In this document: piece after piece, positions 11,757 through 23,299 of the stretch
Numbering within the stretch: the stretch's first letter is position 1
How the letters are laid out: each line of letters starts with the position of its first letter
Source: Ischnura elegans
Lineage: Eukaryota; Arthropoda; Insecta; Odonata; Coenagrionidae
Assembly: GCF_921293095.1 (NCBI RefSeq)
Contig: NC_060258.1
Location: 5,394,001 to 5,458,000 of the forward strand
DNA: 64,000 nucleotides
Reading direction: 5' to 3'
Notes under the pieces: model-generated
What the model saw: the letters and a program-made list of their open reading frames with translations, nothing else
Databases searched by the model: none
What the model was told of the DNA's origin: nothing
Translations under genes and position numbers: made by a program

Positions 11757-12260
11757 AAATACATTCATAATCACTATCCAACAAATCCTCATCACTCTGC
11801 TCACTCAATTCTTCCAGGATTAATAAACTCTTTACCTTGACTGGTAATTGAACTCCTTCTTTGAACCTAAGAAATACTTGATATCATTGCATCAGAAGTT
11901 AGGAGTAATCTTTTAAACAGGTCTTCATTCGTTACTATCCAGGAAAATTTCATTGCATGGTGCTCCCTGAATCTTCTTATGTTCGTATTCCTCGCCTCCA
12001 TTGCCTCCTTGGACAAGTGGCCAATGGGAAGGGCAGCTTCTTTAGATGTCCGTCGGAGGAGCAAGTACTGAGGTTTTGTGAAATTACCAGAAGCGATCAT
12101 GGAAAGGGCTTCTTCCTGGGAGATTTGACTTTGCCTCACCTCCATTTCGATTATACTTGCCGCGCTCTTGAGAGAGTGGTAGTTGTCACCTCTTTTATTA
12201 GTTTCGCCACGAACTCATCACCTTTGCTTCGACAACTCATGGATGCTCTGCTGGTGATAT
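11757..12260 (-). pseudogene. Remnant of an insect-common transposon-associated protein
   Basis: The minus strand gives a run from about 12210 to 11867 containing SAASIIEMEVRQSQIS, LPIGHLSKEAMEARNTNIRR, FREHHAMKFSWI and LLLTSDAMISS. After one frame change it gives LEELSEQSDEDLLDSDYE and a stop near 11757. I recall the pattern LPIGxxSxEAQEARNKDxRxxREHxxRKxSR...LLxSSDPLISS from many uncharacterised insect proteins that behave like mobile-element products. The superfamily is unknown to me. The N-terminal part is not found, so it is a 3' remnant. Confidence 0.5.
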
Positions 12261-12670
12261 GCTAGCTCTATGATCTTCCGTTTTCCTTCTCTTGGCCCTT
12301 TCTCTGGATTTATTTTTGTGGCTGACCAATTTCAAAAAACCTGATGAACCTTCAAAAGTAGCAATTTTGATGAACATATTGAAGTAGAATGAATATCACT
12401 CTTAATTCATCACAAATTCCATATTAAACACCTACTGGATATAATAGGTCGACATTTAAATAAAGACAGAGGAAATTTCAACTTCTGGTTTAGGCAATCA
12501 GGGAACTTTCTTCTTAAAAACCTGTCATTTCTTTTTCTTTCCTTCCACCGGCAAGGCTAATTTGAGAAAAAACTTTCTACGCAAAGTTTTTCTGGTTACT
12601 TTTGAATTAACGTCCTCATCTAACTCTAACTTATTGCTCCAGCAGTCCAATAGGCAATAATTATTGGCTT
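12261..12670. other. Gene-free stretch
   Basis: May hold more decayed sequence of the element that contributed 11757-12260 (minus-strand fragments such as KRKIIELAYHQQS near 12250-12300), but no clear frame. Confidence 0.35.
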
Positions 12671-12674
12671 TTAA

Positions 12675-13286
12675 CCTTTTACCTACTGTACACGTAGGTA
12701 TATATAGGTGTGGACGTTTCCTGACGCGGAAGACAATGGGCATATATATACCTGTGAGATTTTCCTGGCCAGGAGAACGAAACCCATATATATACGTTTT
12801 TTAGCTCTCCCCCATTTAGGACGGTCGTGGGTTTATGACGTCTGCTTTGGGACAAATGTTAACTTCTATCTCGAGTTATGCCTAAACATCACCATGGAAG
12901 TTTGTGCAGCTTTAAATGCATTAATCATGGCCTTAGAACTTTGTTTAAAATTTGACAATGCTCAGATAAAATTGAGGAATTCAAATCAATGTCTGTATTT
13001 TACGTGCTAGCAACAATTATCCATTTGCTAAATACATATAAGCTATACACAAGTTGACCGCGAACCACTGCCGCAGGTATGGTCATAAACCCAGAAAGGA
13101 GGGAGCACAACTACCCTCGGAGTCCGAGATAATGCAAAGTCCCACCGTGGAGGGGTCGAAAAAGGTTCAGCGAGCCCCTTCTTAACGAATGCCCTCCAAA
13201 AATGTGCCGTACTACGAGAAAGAAGAGTCTCTCGCAGCTCAGTACAGCAGTCATGCTAAGACGAAAACTCCGCTGTCTCGAAAGGG
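12675..13286 (+). mobile_element. Complete 612-bp piggyBac-type MITE
   Basis: TTAA lies on both sides (12671-12674 and 13287-13290). The ends are CCTTTTACC and the complement of CCCTTTCGAG, as expected for TTAA-targeting piggyBac elements. The left part has a GTACACGTA...tatata palindromic section. There is no transposase. Truncated relatives lie at 1578-2035 (inverted) and 25703-26386. Confidence 0.85.
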
Positions 13287-13290
13287 TTAA

Positions 13291-13759
13291 GCGATATGGA
13301 CCCTTTTCCACTTACAAGAAATTTTTCATGCATCTCAAGTTGCGTGAAAATTTTCATATCCCCTGAGGTGTTAGATGAAGGCACTAACAAGGATAGCTTA
13401 ATCAAATGTCCTATATTGCACGAAAATTAACAATGGAATTGTTTGGCAGGGGATATCGAACTAAAACACTATGGGCACTCTTCTTCAGCCCTACAAGTCC
13501 CCTTAACAAAAGTTCAAGGATACTCGACTTTTTCAGGCCTCGAGCTTCACGCTGGCGGAAACTCACTTTCACGTCTTTCGTTTGGCAAAATCTGAGGAAA
13601 ACTGAGTTTTGGCGAGGAAATTTCGGGCGAGCGATGTCTAGATATAATTTCGGTTTTCCATAGTGTGAGGTTCGCGATGCTATTATCTCACTTTTGGGGA
13701 GGGAGGCCCCCCGCTCAGAGGGTAATCAAGGAAAGGGTTTTGGATAAGCATCCTTTTGC
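13291..13759. other. Gene-free stretch
   Basis: An 85-codon open frame (13406-13663) has no recognisable similarity. Nothing else supported. Confidence 0.4.
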
Positions 13760-15935
13760 AGTGCTTTGGCGAAAGTGCTGAGCACATGGCAGGGAGGACG
13801 AAAAGGTACACTCACGTCAGCCTGCCTTGTGTACGTACCAGGTACATTCACGGTACTGAAAGTGTTTAGCTAAGAGGGAAATTTGTTGTCAAAGGTAATC
13901 ACCCATATTTTACCCATAGCTGTCTTGAAATTTCATCTGCAGACATGTGATTTTGGTTTTTTTTTATACTCTTAGGTTTTGTTTGATGGCCTCATGGCAT
14001 GACTTGTAATTGGGGCTACTGTTGCCAGTGTAAATTTGGAATTCTTTGGAAGCATTTGCCAGTGACACACAAGTATGCGATGAGAAAGTGACATTTGGGG
14101 AAACGTGCTTGAGGGGAATTTGAATGCCGTCAAATATCTTGAAAGCTTGATTTTTAATCAGGTAGAATATTAAGATGTGTGTCGAAATCTTAACCCTTTC
14201 CTGCCGGCACCCTCAATTTGAACACGTTTTCAGTGCTATGAGTAGTATGTCAATATTTTTTATTGGAGGCATGAGACCAAAACCATTTTACCTATATACC
14301 GCTAGAGAACCTAAGAAGTCATCAAAATAAGTTTAAATAAACGTATACACGGCTTAAAAACACACCTTTTTCCTCAGAAATTGCATTGATTGATTTTCAA
14401 AATGCACAGTCAGAGCGGTCACTTTTGGGGAGGGGTTTGGTTGCTTTCTTCTTCGCATACTTGTGTTTCACTGGCAAATTCTTCCAAAGAATTCCAGATT
14501 TACATTGGCAACAGTAGCCCAAATTACAAGTACAGGCAGTCCTCGACTTTTGTACAATTCGCACTTTCGTACGTTCAAAATTGGCACCTTTTACTTGACT
14601 TTCGTATGCTAAATTCGGACTTCTGGACGTTGGCCTGTAATTTTTTTTTTAATTCCCACGATGCCTATTGCACATCCCAGCATTCAATTGTTTCAAATGG
14701 CAGTATATGCGAACAATACGAACGTATTAAATGAAGGGAATTGTTGGTAGTTGACTCTAATATAGGTGATTTATTTGGGAGAGATCTGCTATAGGCTCCT
14801 TTATCAAGAGAAGAAGAAAACCTTCATTGAAGATATTTTTCAAAAGAAGTTGACTAGACATCATCAAATAGCTTTCAATAAAACAAGTAAGATCTTGTTT
14901 CTAATTGTGTCATATTTTGTTTTTTTTGGTCGAGTGCTGTTTAACTCATGTACACCTTCAGCAACGATATTGCACAAAATATCACCCGATTTCCATTTGT
15001 CTTTTGTCTTTTTTGAATAAAATGCAAAATATATGCAATCACGAATGTCACCTGCCAAATGTCGAATTTTGGTGTAAAAATAAAAAGGTATCCAGAGTGC
15101 GGGTTCAACAACTACATTTTGTTATGCTTCTTGATATGTCTTTTCATTTATAGTGGACGTAATAAGTGGAATGTCCATTTAAACGCCAAGAGGAAGTTTC
15201 AGTCAAAAGCCAACGGAGTTCTTGTTTTTTAAACTTTTATTTGCATTTTCTGCGTATTTTCGAAAGAAATTAGATGATTTGAGGAGTTTTATCGACATAT
15301 TATTAAAATTAAGTCAATTGAAATAAAATCCGTGAAAAAAAATGTTTTAGTACATATATTACGCTTTTTTGGAACGTAACCCCTAATTAGTATGGAATTC
15401 AATGGTTCGACTTTTGTACAGTCGGGGACCGCCTGTAATGCCATGAGGCCATCAAACAAAACCTAAGAAAGTATTTAAAAAAAACCCAAAATCATATGTT
15501 TTGCACATGAAAGTTCAAGAAAGCTATGGGTAAAATATGGCTGATTACCATTCACAACAAGTATCCCTCTTAGCTTAACACTTTCACTACGGTGAACGTA
15601 CCTGGTACGTACACACAGCAGGCTGCTGTGAGCGTACCTTTTCTTCCTCCGTGCCACACGCTCAGCACATTCGCCAAAGCACTGCAAAAGGACGCTCATC
15701 CAAAACGCTTTCGATTTCCTTGGAAGCATTTGCCAGTGTAACACAAGTATGTGACGAGAAAGCGACAACATTTGGGGAAACATGCTTGAGGAGAGTCTGG
15801 ATGCAGTCAAATATCTTGAAAGCTAATACCATTGATTTTTGATCATGTAAAATATTAAAATGTGTGTCGAAATCTTAACCCTTTCCTGCCGGCACCTGCA
15901 ATTTGAACACGTTTTCAGTGCTCTGAGTAGCATGA
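13760..15935. repeat. Large imperfect inverted repeat with a third direct copy
   Basis: The unit at 13760-14100 is repeated as its reverse complement in 14400-14532 plus 15436-15700, with a pogo-like element (14533-15435) splitting the second arm. The part around 14050-14260 recurs in direct orientation at 15715-15935. Shared landmarks are GATGGCCTCATGGCATG, GGAAGCATTTGCCAGTG and TTAACCCTTTCCTGCCGG. The last resembles a piggyBac-type terminus, so the unit may derive from a TTAA element. Confidence 0.7.
14533..15435. mobile_element. 903-bp pogo-like element
   Basis: Ends are CAGGCAGTCCTCGACTTTTG and the complement of CAGGCGGTCCCCGACTG, with TA duplicated at 14531-14532 and 15436-15437. The other arm of the surrounding inverted repeat (13990-14015) shows the unfilled site. 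No transposase frame is present. The TA target and CAG ends fit the pogo/Tigger branch of Tc1/mariner. Confidence 0.8.
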
Positions 15936-16142
15936 GAATATTTTAAACCTCTCAGTGGGGAGCTTTTTTTTTGTAGATCCCCTGGTATTTTTGTCCCTCA
16001 GCTTTGATACCCAATGCAAGGGGGCTGAGGCTGCAAATTGCCCATCCCATATCCCACCCTCTTGTCTCGACTCTCTAACTCCATCTTAGCTCGAATCCAT
16101 GGTCAACTTATAGCATTACCAGTGTTTTCTTTTGACCAAATA

Positions 16143-16370
16143 CAGTGGAACTTGGTTAGTACGTTCCTCCTTCGTACGTTTTCCTCCTTAGTACGGCGAT
16201 TTCTCTCGGTCCCGGTACCACCCGAACAAAAAAAAGATTAAGGATACAGGTAAAAGCATTTGGTTAGTACGTTTGAAAAAATTGCGCTTTCCTGGTTAGT
16301 ATGCTCAATTGCTTGCCGTGACAAAACCCTCAATTCGTTCTCTAGTATCTTCTTAAGGATCGCAAACCTC
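16143..16370 (+). mobile_element. Left end of a pogo-like element
   Basis: Begins after TA with CAGTGGAACTTGGTTAGTACG-type sequence and matches the first ~200 bp of the element at 23876-25128, including the cggtcccggtacca block. No matching right end is seen nearby, so this copy is truncated or has decayed. Confidence 0.7.
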
Positions 16371-17224
16371 TGAATTCATGATTTAATTTATTATTATTAG
16401 CCATTAACATTCTTCCATTCATTCCACATCTTTCGTTGACTATATTTTTTAAGCTTGTAGGATTTTAAATGAATTTCTACCGTTAATAATGACGAAAGTT
16501 AGTGAACATTACATACTTAGACTGTAAGTCCAATAAGTCAATTGTTTTTTATGCTAACATTTCGTTTAAAAATTGCTGATGCACAGAACAAAAGGAGTAA
16601 TTCATTTGAAAGTATAAAAAAATTGTTATTTGCCACAAAATTTATACTTGAAAAAAACTATTGACAATATGCTGTGCAACCTTGATAATACAAGACTCCA
16701 CAGTGCTCAAAGTAACACTGGCGTGTCCACATGCATGTTATTTGGATTGTTATTACATTATTTACATGCCTTGTAGCAAGTGGACCGAATAAGAAAATTA
16801 GTGTAATGGAACAGCTAGATAGGTTTGTTTACCTATTAAATGCGTCATTACTTATGTGTGTTTTCAACTTATGTTCGGAGGGTCATAGGGTTACTATTCC
16901 ATTTTAGGATTTAATATGTATGTAATCTGAGATCTTGCCGGAAGATTGGTTCAACATAACACATTCAAATGTCAAAATGAAAGATGGAACTATATGTTCA
17001 TGATGTCAGGCTATATGATTCGTTTGTATACTTCATCCTGCGATATTCTTTCAAATACATTGCGATGTCATGGCTTTGGACTATGAAACTTTTTAAATTA
17101 AGAATTTTAGTAACTTTTTCTCGAATTAAATAACATGATATTCTGTCTTCATAGGTATTAAATAAATCATATGAATTGGAATCACCACTTTGTAAAAAAG
17201 AATATTCTATTAATGATTCAAATT
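16371..17224. other. Gene-free stretch
   Basis: AT-rich, no open frame of note and no repeat end recognised. Confidence 0.45.
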
Positions 17225-17365
17225 GTTACATTGATTCCAGCGTATTACATGTAGAATGGTTGGTAACTCTATGAATTTTTTCCTTCGATTGTTAAACAGA
17301 GTTATCAACAAAAATAGCCTTGACTAAAGGAGAGAGATAAGTGTTTTAAACAGGCTAGTGTTGAT
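17225..17365 (+). repeat. Dispersed repeat, shared with 28215-28345
   Basis: Shared features are gtattacatgta, ggttggta, a cttcaattgt-like block, cttgactaaaggag and gtgttttaaacaggctagtg. A weaker third copy of the first part is at 28612-28690. Identity unknown. Confidence 0.55.
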
Positions 17366-18716
17366 AGTAAAGGTGTTATAAAAACTTTCCTGGTCCATTG
17401 GACCTGCTCCGGCTGCAACGCAATTTTTTTTTCATTCTTCCTAGGGTTAATGTAGGAAAAAATCATTTCTTCAATACATGCCTGCAAAGCACACAAGATA
17501 TTTTGTATTCACGATGAGTGTTCTATACATGACATAGTAGAAAAGACAATGGTTTCCATTTTCCGTCCGTTTTAAGTAGCCCTGAATTTCACTAGATTAT
17601 TATAACAGGCATTTTTATTTGTGCCTGTAACCAACACTCCACACGTCAAGAAAGGATATTGGTGTGGCTTTAGTATAGGTGGTGAGGTATTGCCTAAAGG
17701 GGTGCCCCACACTCCCCGAGAACCATAGTTTGCGGTTGTGTACATGAATTTCCACACTGCTGAAACAAAAAAGAAAGCAGAAAGTATTATGTAGATGAGG
17801 TAAATAATATCATGTTTTTCTAACAACGAGAAATTTTCTTGCTGTGGTAACATGAATGCCTGAATGTTATTTACCGAAAACTTTTGGTGGATCTCTATTT
17901 GCAATCAGCATTGAGGAAATAAGAAAGGAGTAGCAATAGTTACATTGTTTAAAGGGTGCAACGACATTGGAGGTCATTTTGCACCACACCATATCTTTTG
18001 GTAAAACCTTTGTGAAGTTGTTCTTTAAATTGTGTAGAATGCCAGTGACTTTCAAAAAAAAATTACCTGGCGAAATGTCTGTTTTAAGCGAAACTGTATG
18101 TGCTCATGGCAATTTAGGTGTTGACTGAGGCCAATAAAGATCACAAAAATATTTATTTTTCAGATCCTTCCGACGTCAATACTAGCCTCAATTGGGCGTG
18201 AAAGAAAAGCAATCACATGTCCATGAAATCGAAAGGACTATGGACGACAGGTGACAGTGCACGGATGAACAACCTTTTATAAAACAGCTGAATGACTACT
18301 GGACATAACAAAGGGGGAATGATAACCCCCAAAATTATTCAAGAAATGTAAGACACCTGCTTATCTACCCTCCAAGATTGCACAGCTTCACTGGGCCCTG
18401 CGGTTATAGGAACGCATTGGTCGATTTTTTGGGACATGTCCTATATTTGCGGCAGTACTCGGCCGCAGTAGGAATGACTGTAGTCAATAAAGAGCCATGG
18501 GCAGAACCTTGTTCAAGCCTTAACTTTCTCACGGATAAGGGCGATAAATGAAAGTTGGGACAAAGCTTTTAAGGAGAGAAGGGAGCAAGATCTTACTCTC
18601 TGAAATTGATTACTGAGGAATTAACGTGAAGAGAATTTCAAAGGAAAAATGTAACAGGAGGAAGCTCTGGAAGATATGAGTGTGACAAAGGAGGACGCAA
18701 TTTAAAAATACCTAGT
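17366..18716. other. Gene-free stretch
   Basis: Minus-strand open frames at 17572-17904 (110 codons) and 17867-18055 overlap in different frames. The first has a hydrophobic run that could span a membrane (LIYIILSAFFFVSAVWKF), but no family or splice support. I do not call a gene. Confidence 0.35.
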
Positions 18717-19088
18717 GTGATAGTGGGAATTAATTTTTTAAACCAGGACGCTCTAGGTAAGAGGGATGATTACTATAGTAAGTATGAGAATACTGGACAA
18801 CGTTTTGTGGAAAAATTGAGAAATGATCTACTTTTACTAATAATCTACTTAGGAGTCACGAAGTACGGCAAGTGCATGGCAGATTTTTGGGGTGCGTAAC
18901 CCTTACCAGAACTACCTAAAGAAATGGAGTGCTCACAAATATGGCTATTGGTGAAGTACAGAATGTCACCTTCAAGCAAGTCAACAAACAAGTTTCTAAC
19001 AAATACGCAGGGTGGAAGCAAAATATTTTTCGAAGAGCTAAATGAGGACTTGAAAAATGAAATTATAAGAGAATTATGCTCTGCGTAA
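18717..19088 (+). CDS. Candidate 5' exon upstream of the decayed zinc-finger copy
   Basis: A single frame is open from 18717 to a stop at 18897 and again from 18924 to 19088 (MECSQIWLLVKY...NEIIRELCSA). Its end carries a strong donor (TCTGC|gtaagtaagg at about 19085). The next acceptor (tactttacag, 19115-19124) would join in phase to the zinc-finger exon at 19125. No domain recognised. It may be a real leader exon or a piece of another element; the in-frame stop at 18897 argues against a long functional protein. Confidence 0.3.
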
Positions 19089-19124
19089 GTAAGGATGTTA
19101 ATTTTTACAATATCTACTTTACAG

Positions 19125-20330
19125 GATGAGGGTACCAGTGGTAGGGTGGCTAAGGGTCCTTCACCCTAAGGAAGAGACATTCAAAAGATACTCACCGAAG
19201 CCCTGCCCTATTCGTGGAAGACGATACCAAACACAGATGGTCCGCCACATTGAACGTGTTCACCCTTCCGTTTTTGAAAAACACGGAAGGGAAACCGTGG
19301 AGAAATGTTGCCATCACTTCCTCATATGCTAAAGGTATATATAGGTACCCGGAGCATTTCATACTAAGTGAGTAGCAAGTTGAGACATAATATTTTTATA
19401 CATAGTTTACTTCCTCAATTTCGGCAGTGGGAAGTTGTTTACGCTATCCCCATTGACTTTATTGTTTCCTTTTAAGAACGCTGAGACAACGGACGAGGTG
19501 GGAGAATCATCATCTTCACTTCGGCAGGTGGGTCAAGGGCTTCGGGAAAACGTAGCTACAGAAAACAGGTTCTGCCGTTGAGAGCCTAGATTTTACTCCA
19601 CTTAAACCGTTTTTCATTTGCACAAACAATGGTTGCAATTGTCTCGTTTTTTTCTTCTTTCATATCTAGGGACACAGGTGGATGTGCTGACACCAGCCTG
19701 GGTATTACTTCTCGCCGAGGTGGAAATGCCAAATCTCCTGGATGTGAGTCAATGAAGTTTATACACTTTATTAGTATATAGGACACTTTTTGTATCCCAT
19801 GAGATTTTTTCTTTACGCCCTGTAATTTTATGTCTTACTTTTCAGAACTCTGATACCAGTACAAAAGAGACGACGCAGCTTGTGGTGAGTTGAGCACTTC
19901 GATGATACATAGAAGTAGTTATGAGGTTTTTTAATTACGTGCCCTGTTAGCACTCAACTGCTCCATTTTCAAATCATACAAACAGCCGTTGCAAATGTCT
20001 TACTTCATGCTTCATTCATATCTTAGGACAGAGTCGAGGTTCCAGACTTGGAGGCCCCTGGAAAAGTCTGTGAGTTAATATATTTATACTTATGCATGTA
20101 TACAATATTCATACTTAATACTTAGACTAGAAAAATGCCTATTGCATACCATGGAAGTCATCCGAATTCAACCTTTAACTTTCTCAAACAAATATTAACA
20201 AATATGTGACTTTGGGTTTCTTTATCCTCTGTTAGGGATACATAAATGACTTGCCCATTTTTCTTGCATCTGAGGATTTAAGTCTTCCCGCAATGCCAGA
20301 TATTTTTCAGCCACCTCCGATGCCGTGAGG
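19125..20330 (+). pseudogene. Decayed copy of the zinc-finger multi-exon gene
   Basis: Exon 1 (19125-19330) keeps SPKPCPIRGRRY and MVRHIERVHPSVFEKHG, but the second zinc cysteine is replaced (CPIR). Exon 2-like blocks follow at about 19478-19528 (NAETTDEVGESSSSLRQ) and 19678-19743 (ending AEVEMPNLLD). Exon 3 is at about 19846-19884 (NSDTSTKETTQLV). Exon 4 is near 20026-20069 (DRVEVPDLEAPGKV, two bases short). Exon 5 is near 20237-20330 (GYINDLPIF...PDIFQPPPMP, then a stop). Splice sites are mostly kept. A further weak duplicate of exon 5 is at 20650-20700. This is the oldest-looking copy. Confidence 0.75.
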
Positions 20331-21177
20331 TACGTAATGGAAAGAGTGTTTCAAATTGTGACATTGAAGACTTTTCTTTTATAGCTCTTACAAAGGAAAG
20401 ACATAATAATTAAATTTAGAATCCTATTCTTTAAAATCTTTATAGTATATCATCTCTGTATTTTTTAAATATATATATGCAACAAATTTTTTCATTCCCA
20501 ATGAGATTATACAATTCATTCTAGTAGCAACTACGCATTTCCAAAATTTTAATTTGGATCTCAAGTGGCTCAAGAAATAAGGTGTCCCAAATTACAATAT
20601 ACAGGCCTTATACAGGTGGAACCACATGGGAGGATTGGACATGGAGTCTCCCCAAGATTACGGATATTTATCAATGGCCTCCCACGCCATGAAGTATGTT
20701 GAAAAATGGTAAGTAAAGGAATTACTGTTTCAAATTGGAACATTAAATGTTCAAGTGCTAATGTAAGTTTCTCACATTGATTTTTCGTAGTTTCAGGGAG
20801 GGATAGAGGGAGTTTTCTTAATATTTCCTCGTAAAAATTACTTAAGTGAACGCTGTAATTAATTTTAAATGTATCAAAGTATTTTTTTAAATATTTATTG
20901 CATTTATTCTATATACTTTTTAAATATTTGTATGGTATAAATTTTTTCATTCAAGATCAGATTATTAAATTCATGCAATTGGCAACTGCTTTTCCAAATT
21001 TTCAACTCTGACCCTATGTAGACCAAAAAATCTGATATATCTGAAAGTAGATTACATAGGCCTATTTGGTCATGAGTTGCATAAAAATAAAAGAATGTGT
21101 GGAAATAACTTTCTGATTTTTTTGTTGTCTTAGATTTTGTTTCTCTATATTATACAAAGAAAGGCTATTTTCAAATG
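20331..21177. other. Intron-derived and AT-rich repeat sequence of the decayed copy
   Basis: Contains two stretches of the AT-rich minisatellite seen at 32470-32668 (around 20440-20480 and 20870-20950) and a duplicated exon-5/intron block (20640-20770). No intact exon. Confidence 0.5.
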
Positions 21178-21182
21178 CAGGC

Positions 21183-22409
21183 ATCCCTCGACTTACGTTA
21201 ATCCATACTTAGTTAGCGTATAATGGAGTACCGTTAATCCGTAAGTGATTACTGTGTTTCAAGTAGTTACATTAATGTTCGAATGCTCAAATGAATGTAT
21301 AGGATTTATTTAACAAAAAAGTCTCATTACAAATATGAAAGAGAAATATTTAAACACATCCACAGAGATGTACGTAAGTCACTGGTAAAGAAAAGCATCA
21401 ACTAAATTTTTCATATGGGATAAATATGAATTCGGAGTATTGAATCTGTACCTCTGTACGTAATTAATAGCTCACTTTCGTTGCGAGATATAATGGGGCC
21501 AAAGTCATCGTGATGGCAAGCAAGCAATGTTTATATCTTCCGGACCTCCAGGACCTTTCCTTCGCTGCACCTCTCATATCATTTGCTGCCGAATTTACCA
21601 TGCAGAGATAAAAAAAAAGTACGGATACATTTTTCAAATTAACATGCTGTATTTAGCAAATGAAAAACAATAAATTTTCAAATGTTATACATTTGTGGAA
21701 ACGCGTAAGAAGTCCTTGTCTCCTTCTGTGGGAAAATGGTTGCTAAGTCATGGCATGGAAGACATCCGTCATTGTTAATTAGTATGTGACTGCCATAGGC
21801 AAATTTAGGGAGGGGGAGCGGGGGCACCTCTTTTAATAGCCTGCTTTGCACCACGAAACTCCCTTTTGGAATGCCTGGATAAAAGTATCAAGAGATATGC
21901 GACAAATGTTCCAACTATAACTTGAGTAACTGAATGACCACCTAACTGGCTATTGCTGCTAGTGCGGGTGTTATGAATTGAGGGGTTCGGGCCACCCTGT
22001 TAGATCTGTCATTGATGATAAGATAATCTGGAATAGGGTGAACTAGGAAGTAACATAAATCTTTTTTATTTGCATTGAGAATCACCGAGTGTGTTTTCAA
22101 TAGCTGGAACATGAAATTAGAGATTTTTGTACAGTAATATCAGTGATTTTTGCCAATGATGTCTATACCCCTAGCTTGCATTTTTCATGTACCCTCCTCA
22201 TAATCAGCGTCAGTTGCAGAGGAGAAATTTGGACGGCTGTACCTCTTCCCCATATTTGATCTTAGAATTTCACTCCATGAAAAATGGTATTTCACAGTGG
22301 ATTTACATCTACCAAAATTATATCCCTTCATTTCATGTATTTGAATGGCTATACTGCAGGTTCTAAATGATTGGTCATACATACTTGCTCTCATGGCCAT
22401 TTTACTCTA
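21183..22409. other. Gene-free stretch with a pogo-like left end
   Basis: At 21183 the sequence CAGGCATCCCTCGACTTACG resembles a pogo/Tigger terminus, but no matching right end was found. The rest shows no supported gene. Confidence 0.4.
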
Positions 22410-22690
22410 GATAGTGTTAAGCCTTGCTAACTGTCTGCCTCCAACTCTTTCTAACATCTGCATCCGCCCCACTGACTCTCATTCTCCCCGTATCAATCAG
22501 CACGTATCTTTACATGTTTTTCCCAGTCTTCCTGGAGGTCGTCTTGCATCAGGGTTTTCTTCCCAGACTTGTTTTAATAGGGCCTCTTGCTCTCTTCATA
22601 TTATGTACTCTGCCCAATGCAATCTGTGGCTCTTAGCTTCAGATACGACGTCGGGCGAGTCAATAAGGTCCCTGCTGCACTGTTAAGTTT
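22410..22690 (-). pseudogene. LINE C-terminal remnant
   Basis: The minus strand reads DLIDSPDVVSEAKSHRLHWA, then EALLKQVWEENPDARRPP and GRLGKTCKDTC. This is the well-known tail found in many arthropod LINE polyproteins and their mRNA-like relics (SPDVVxEIKxRRLRWAGHVxRM...GRRPxGRPRxRWxD). One stop interrupts it after WAEYI. The rest of the element is absent. Confidence 0.75.
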
Positions 22691-23299
22691 ATATGTAAAA
22701 AAATAGCTGCGATGACTCAAAAAAAGCACAATAGCACCTTCTTGAGTCACTGGAATCTTGGAATCACAAGAAAATAATTGGGAGGGTCAGTTGTTACTAA
22801 AGGGTCTGAAGATAATATTTTTGATCAGAAAAAAATGCTTTTGTACAGAAAATGGTAAAATTAAATAGTATATATGCCACACTAATACACTCTATTTTTC
22901 CATATTATAGATTAAGAGGATGCTGTCACAAAAATATGAAGCCATCAGCATTGTCCGCCAGGCAGTCTAATGTGTGAGGAGGGTTTCTTTCACTATGGAT
23001 GCAGCAACTGTTATGAACTTCATCGTATTGACTGGACACTGCATTGGTAAGCCATAATCTACCAACAATTTTGCGGTGAATTGTAGTGATAAATAAATGT
23101 TGAGTCGTTGAGATAAATGAATTTTTACAAATTGAGGCTATTATAATAGTAACCAGAACTATAGTCGTTGGATCCATATTAACAAGATGTAATCATCTCT
23201 TACTCTTCTAATCAAAATTTCTGTACCATGAAATTATACATTTCTATTGAAACTGTGGCGCAATTTCCTTTTCATTACATATGAATAGAGCTTCACTAT
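22691..23299. other. Gene-free stretch
   Basis: No feature supported; may include decayed 5' sequence of the hAT element that follows. Confidence 0.4.

Noticed and set aside
17572-18055. Minus-strand frames of 110 and 62 codons with a hydrophobic run
   Set aside because: Overlapping frames without homology, repeat or splice evidence.
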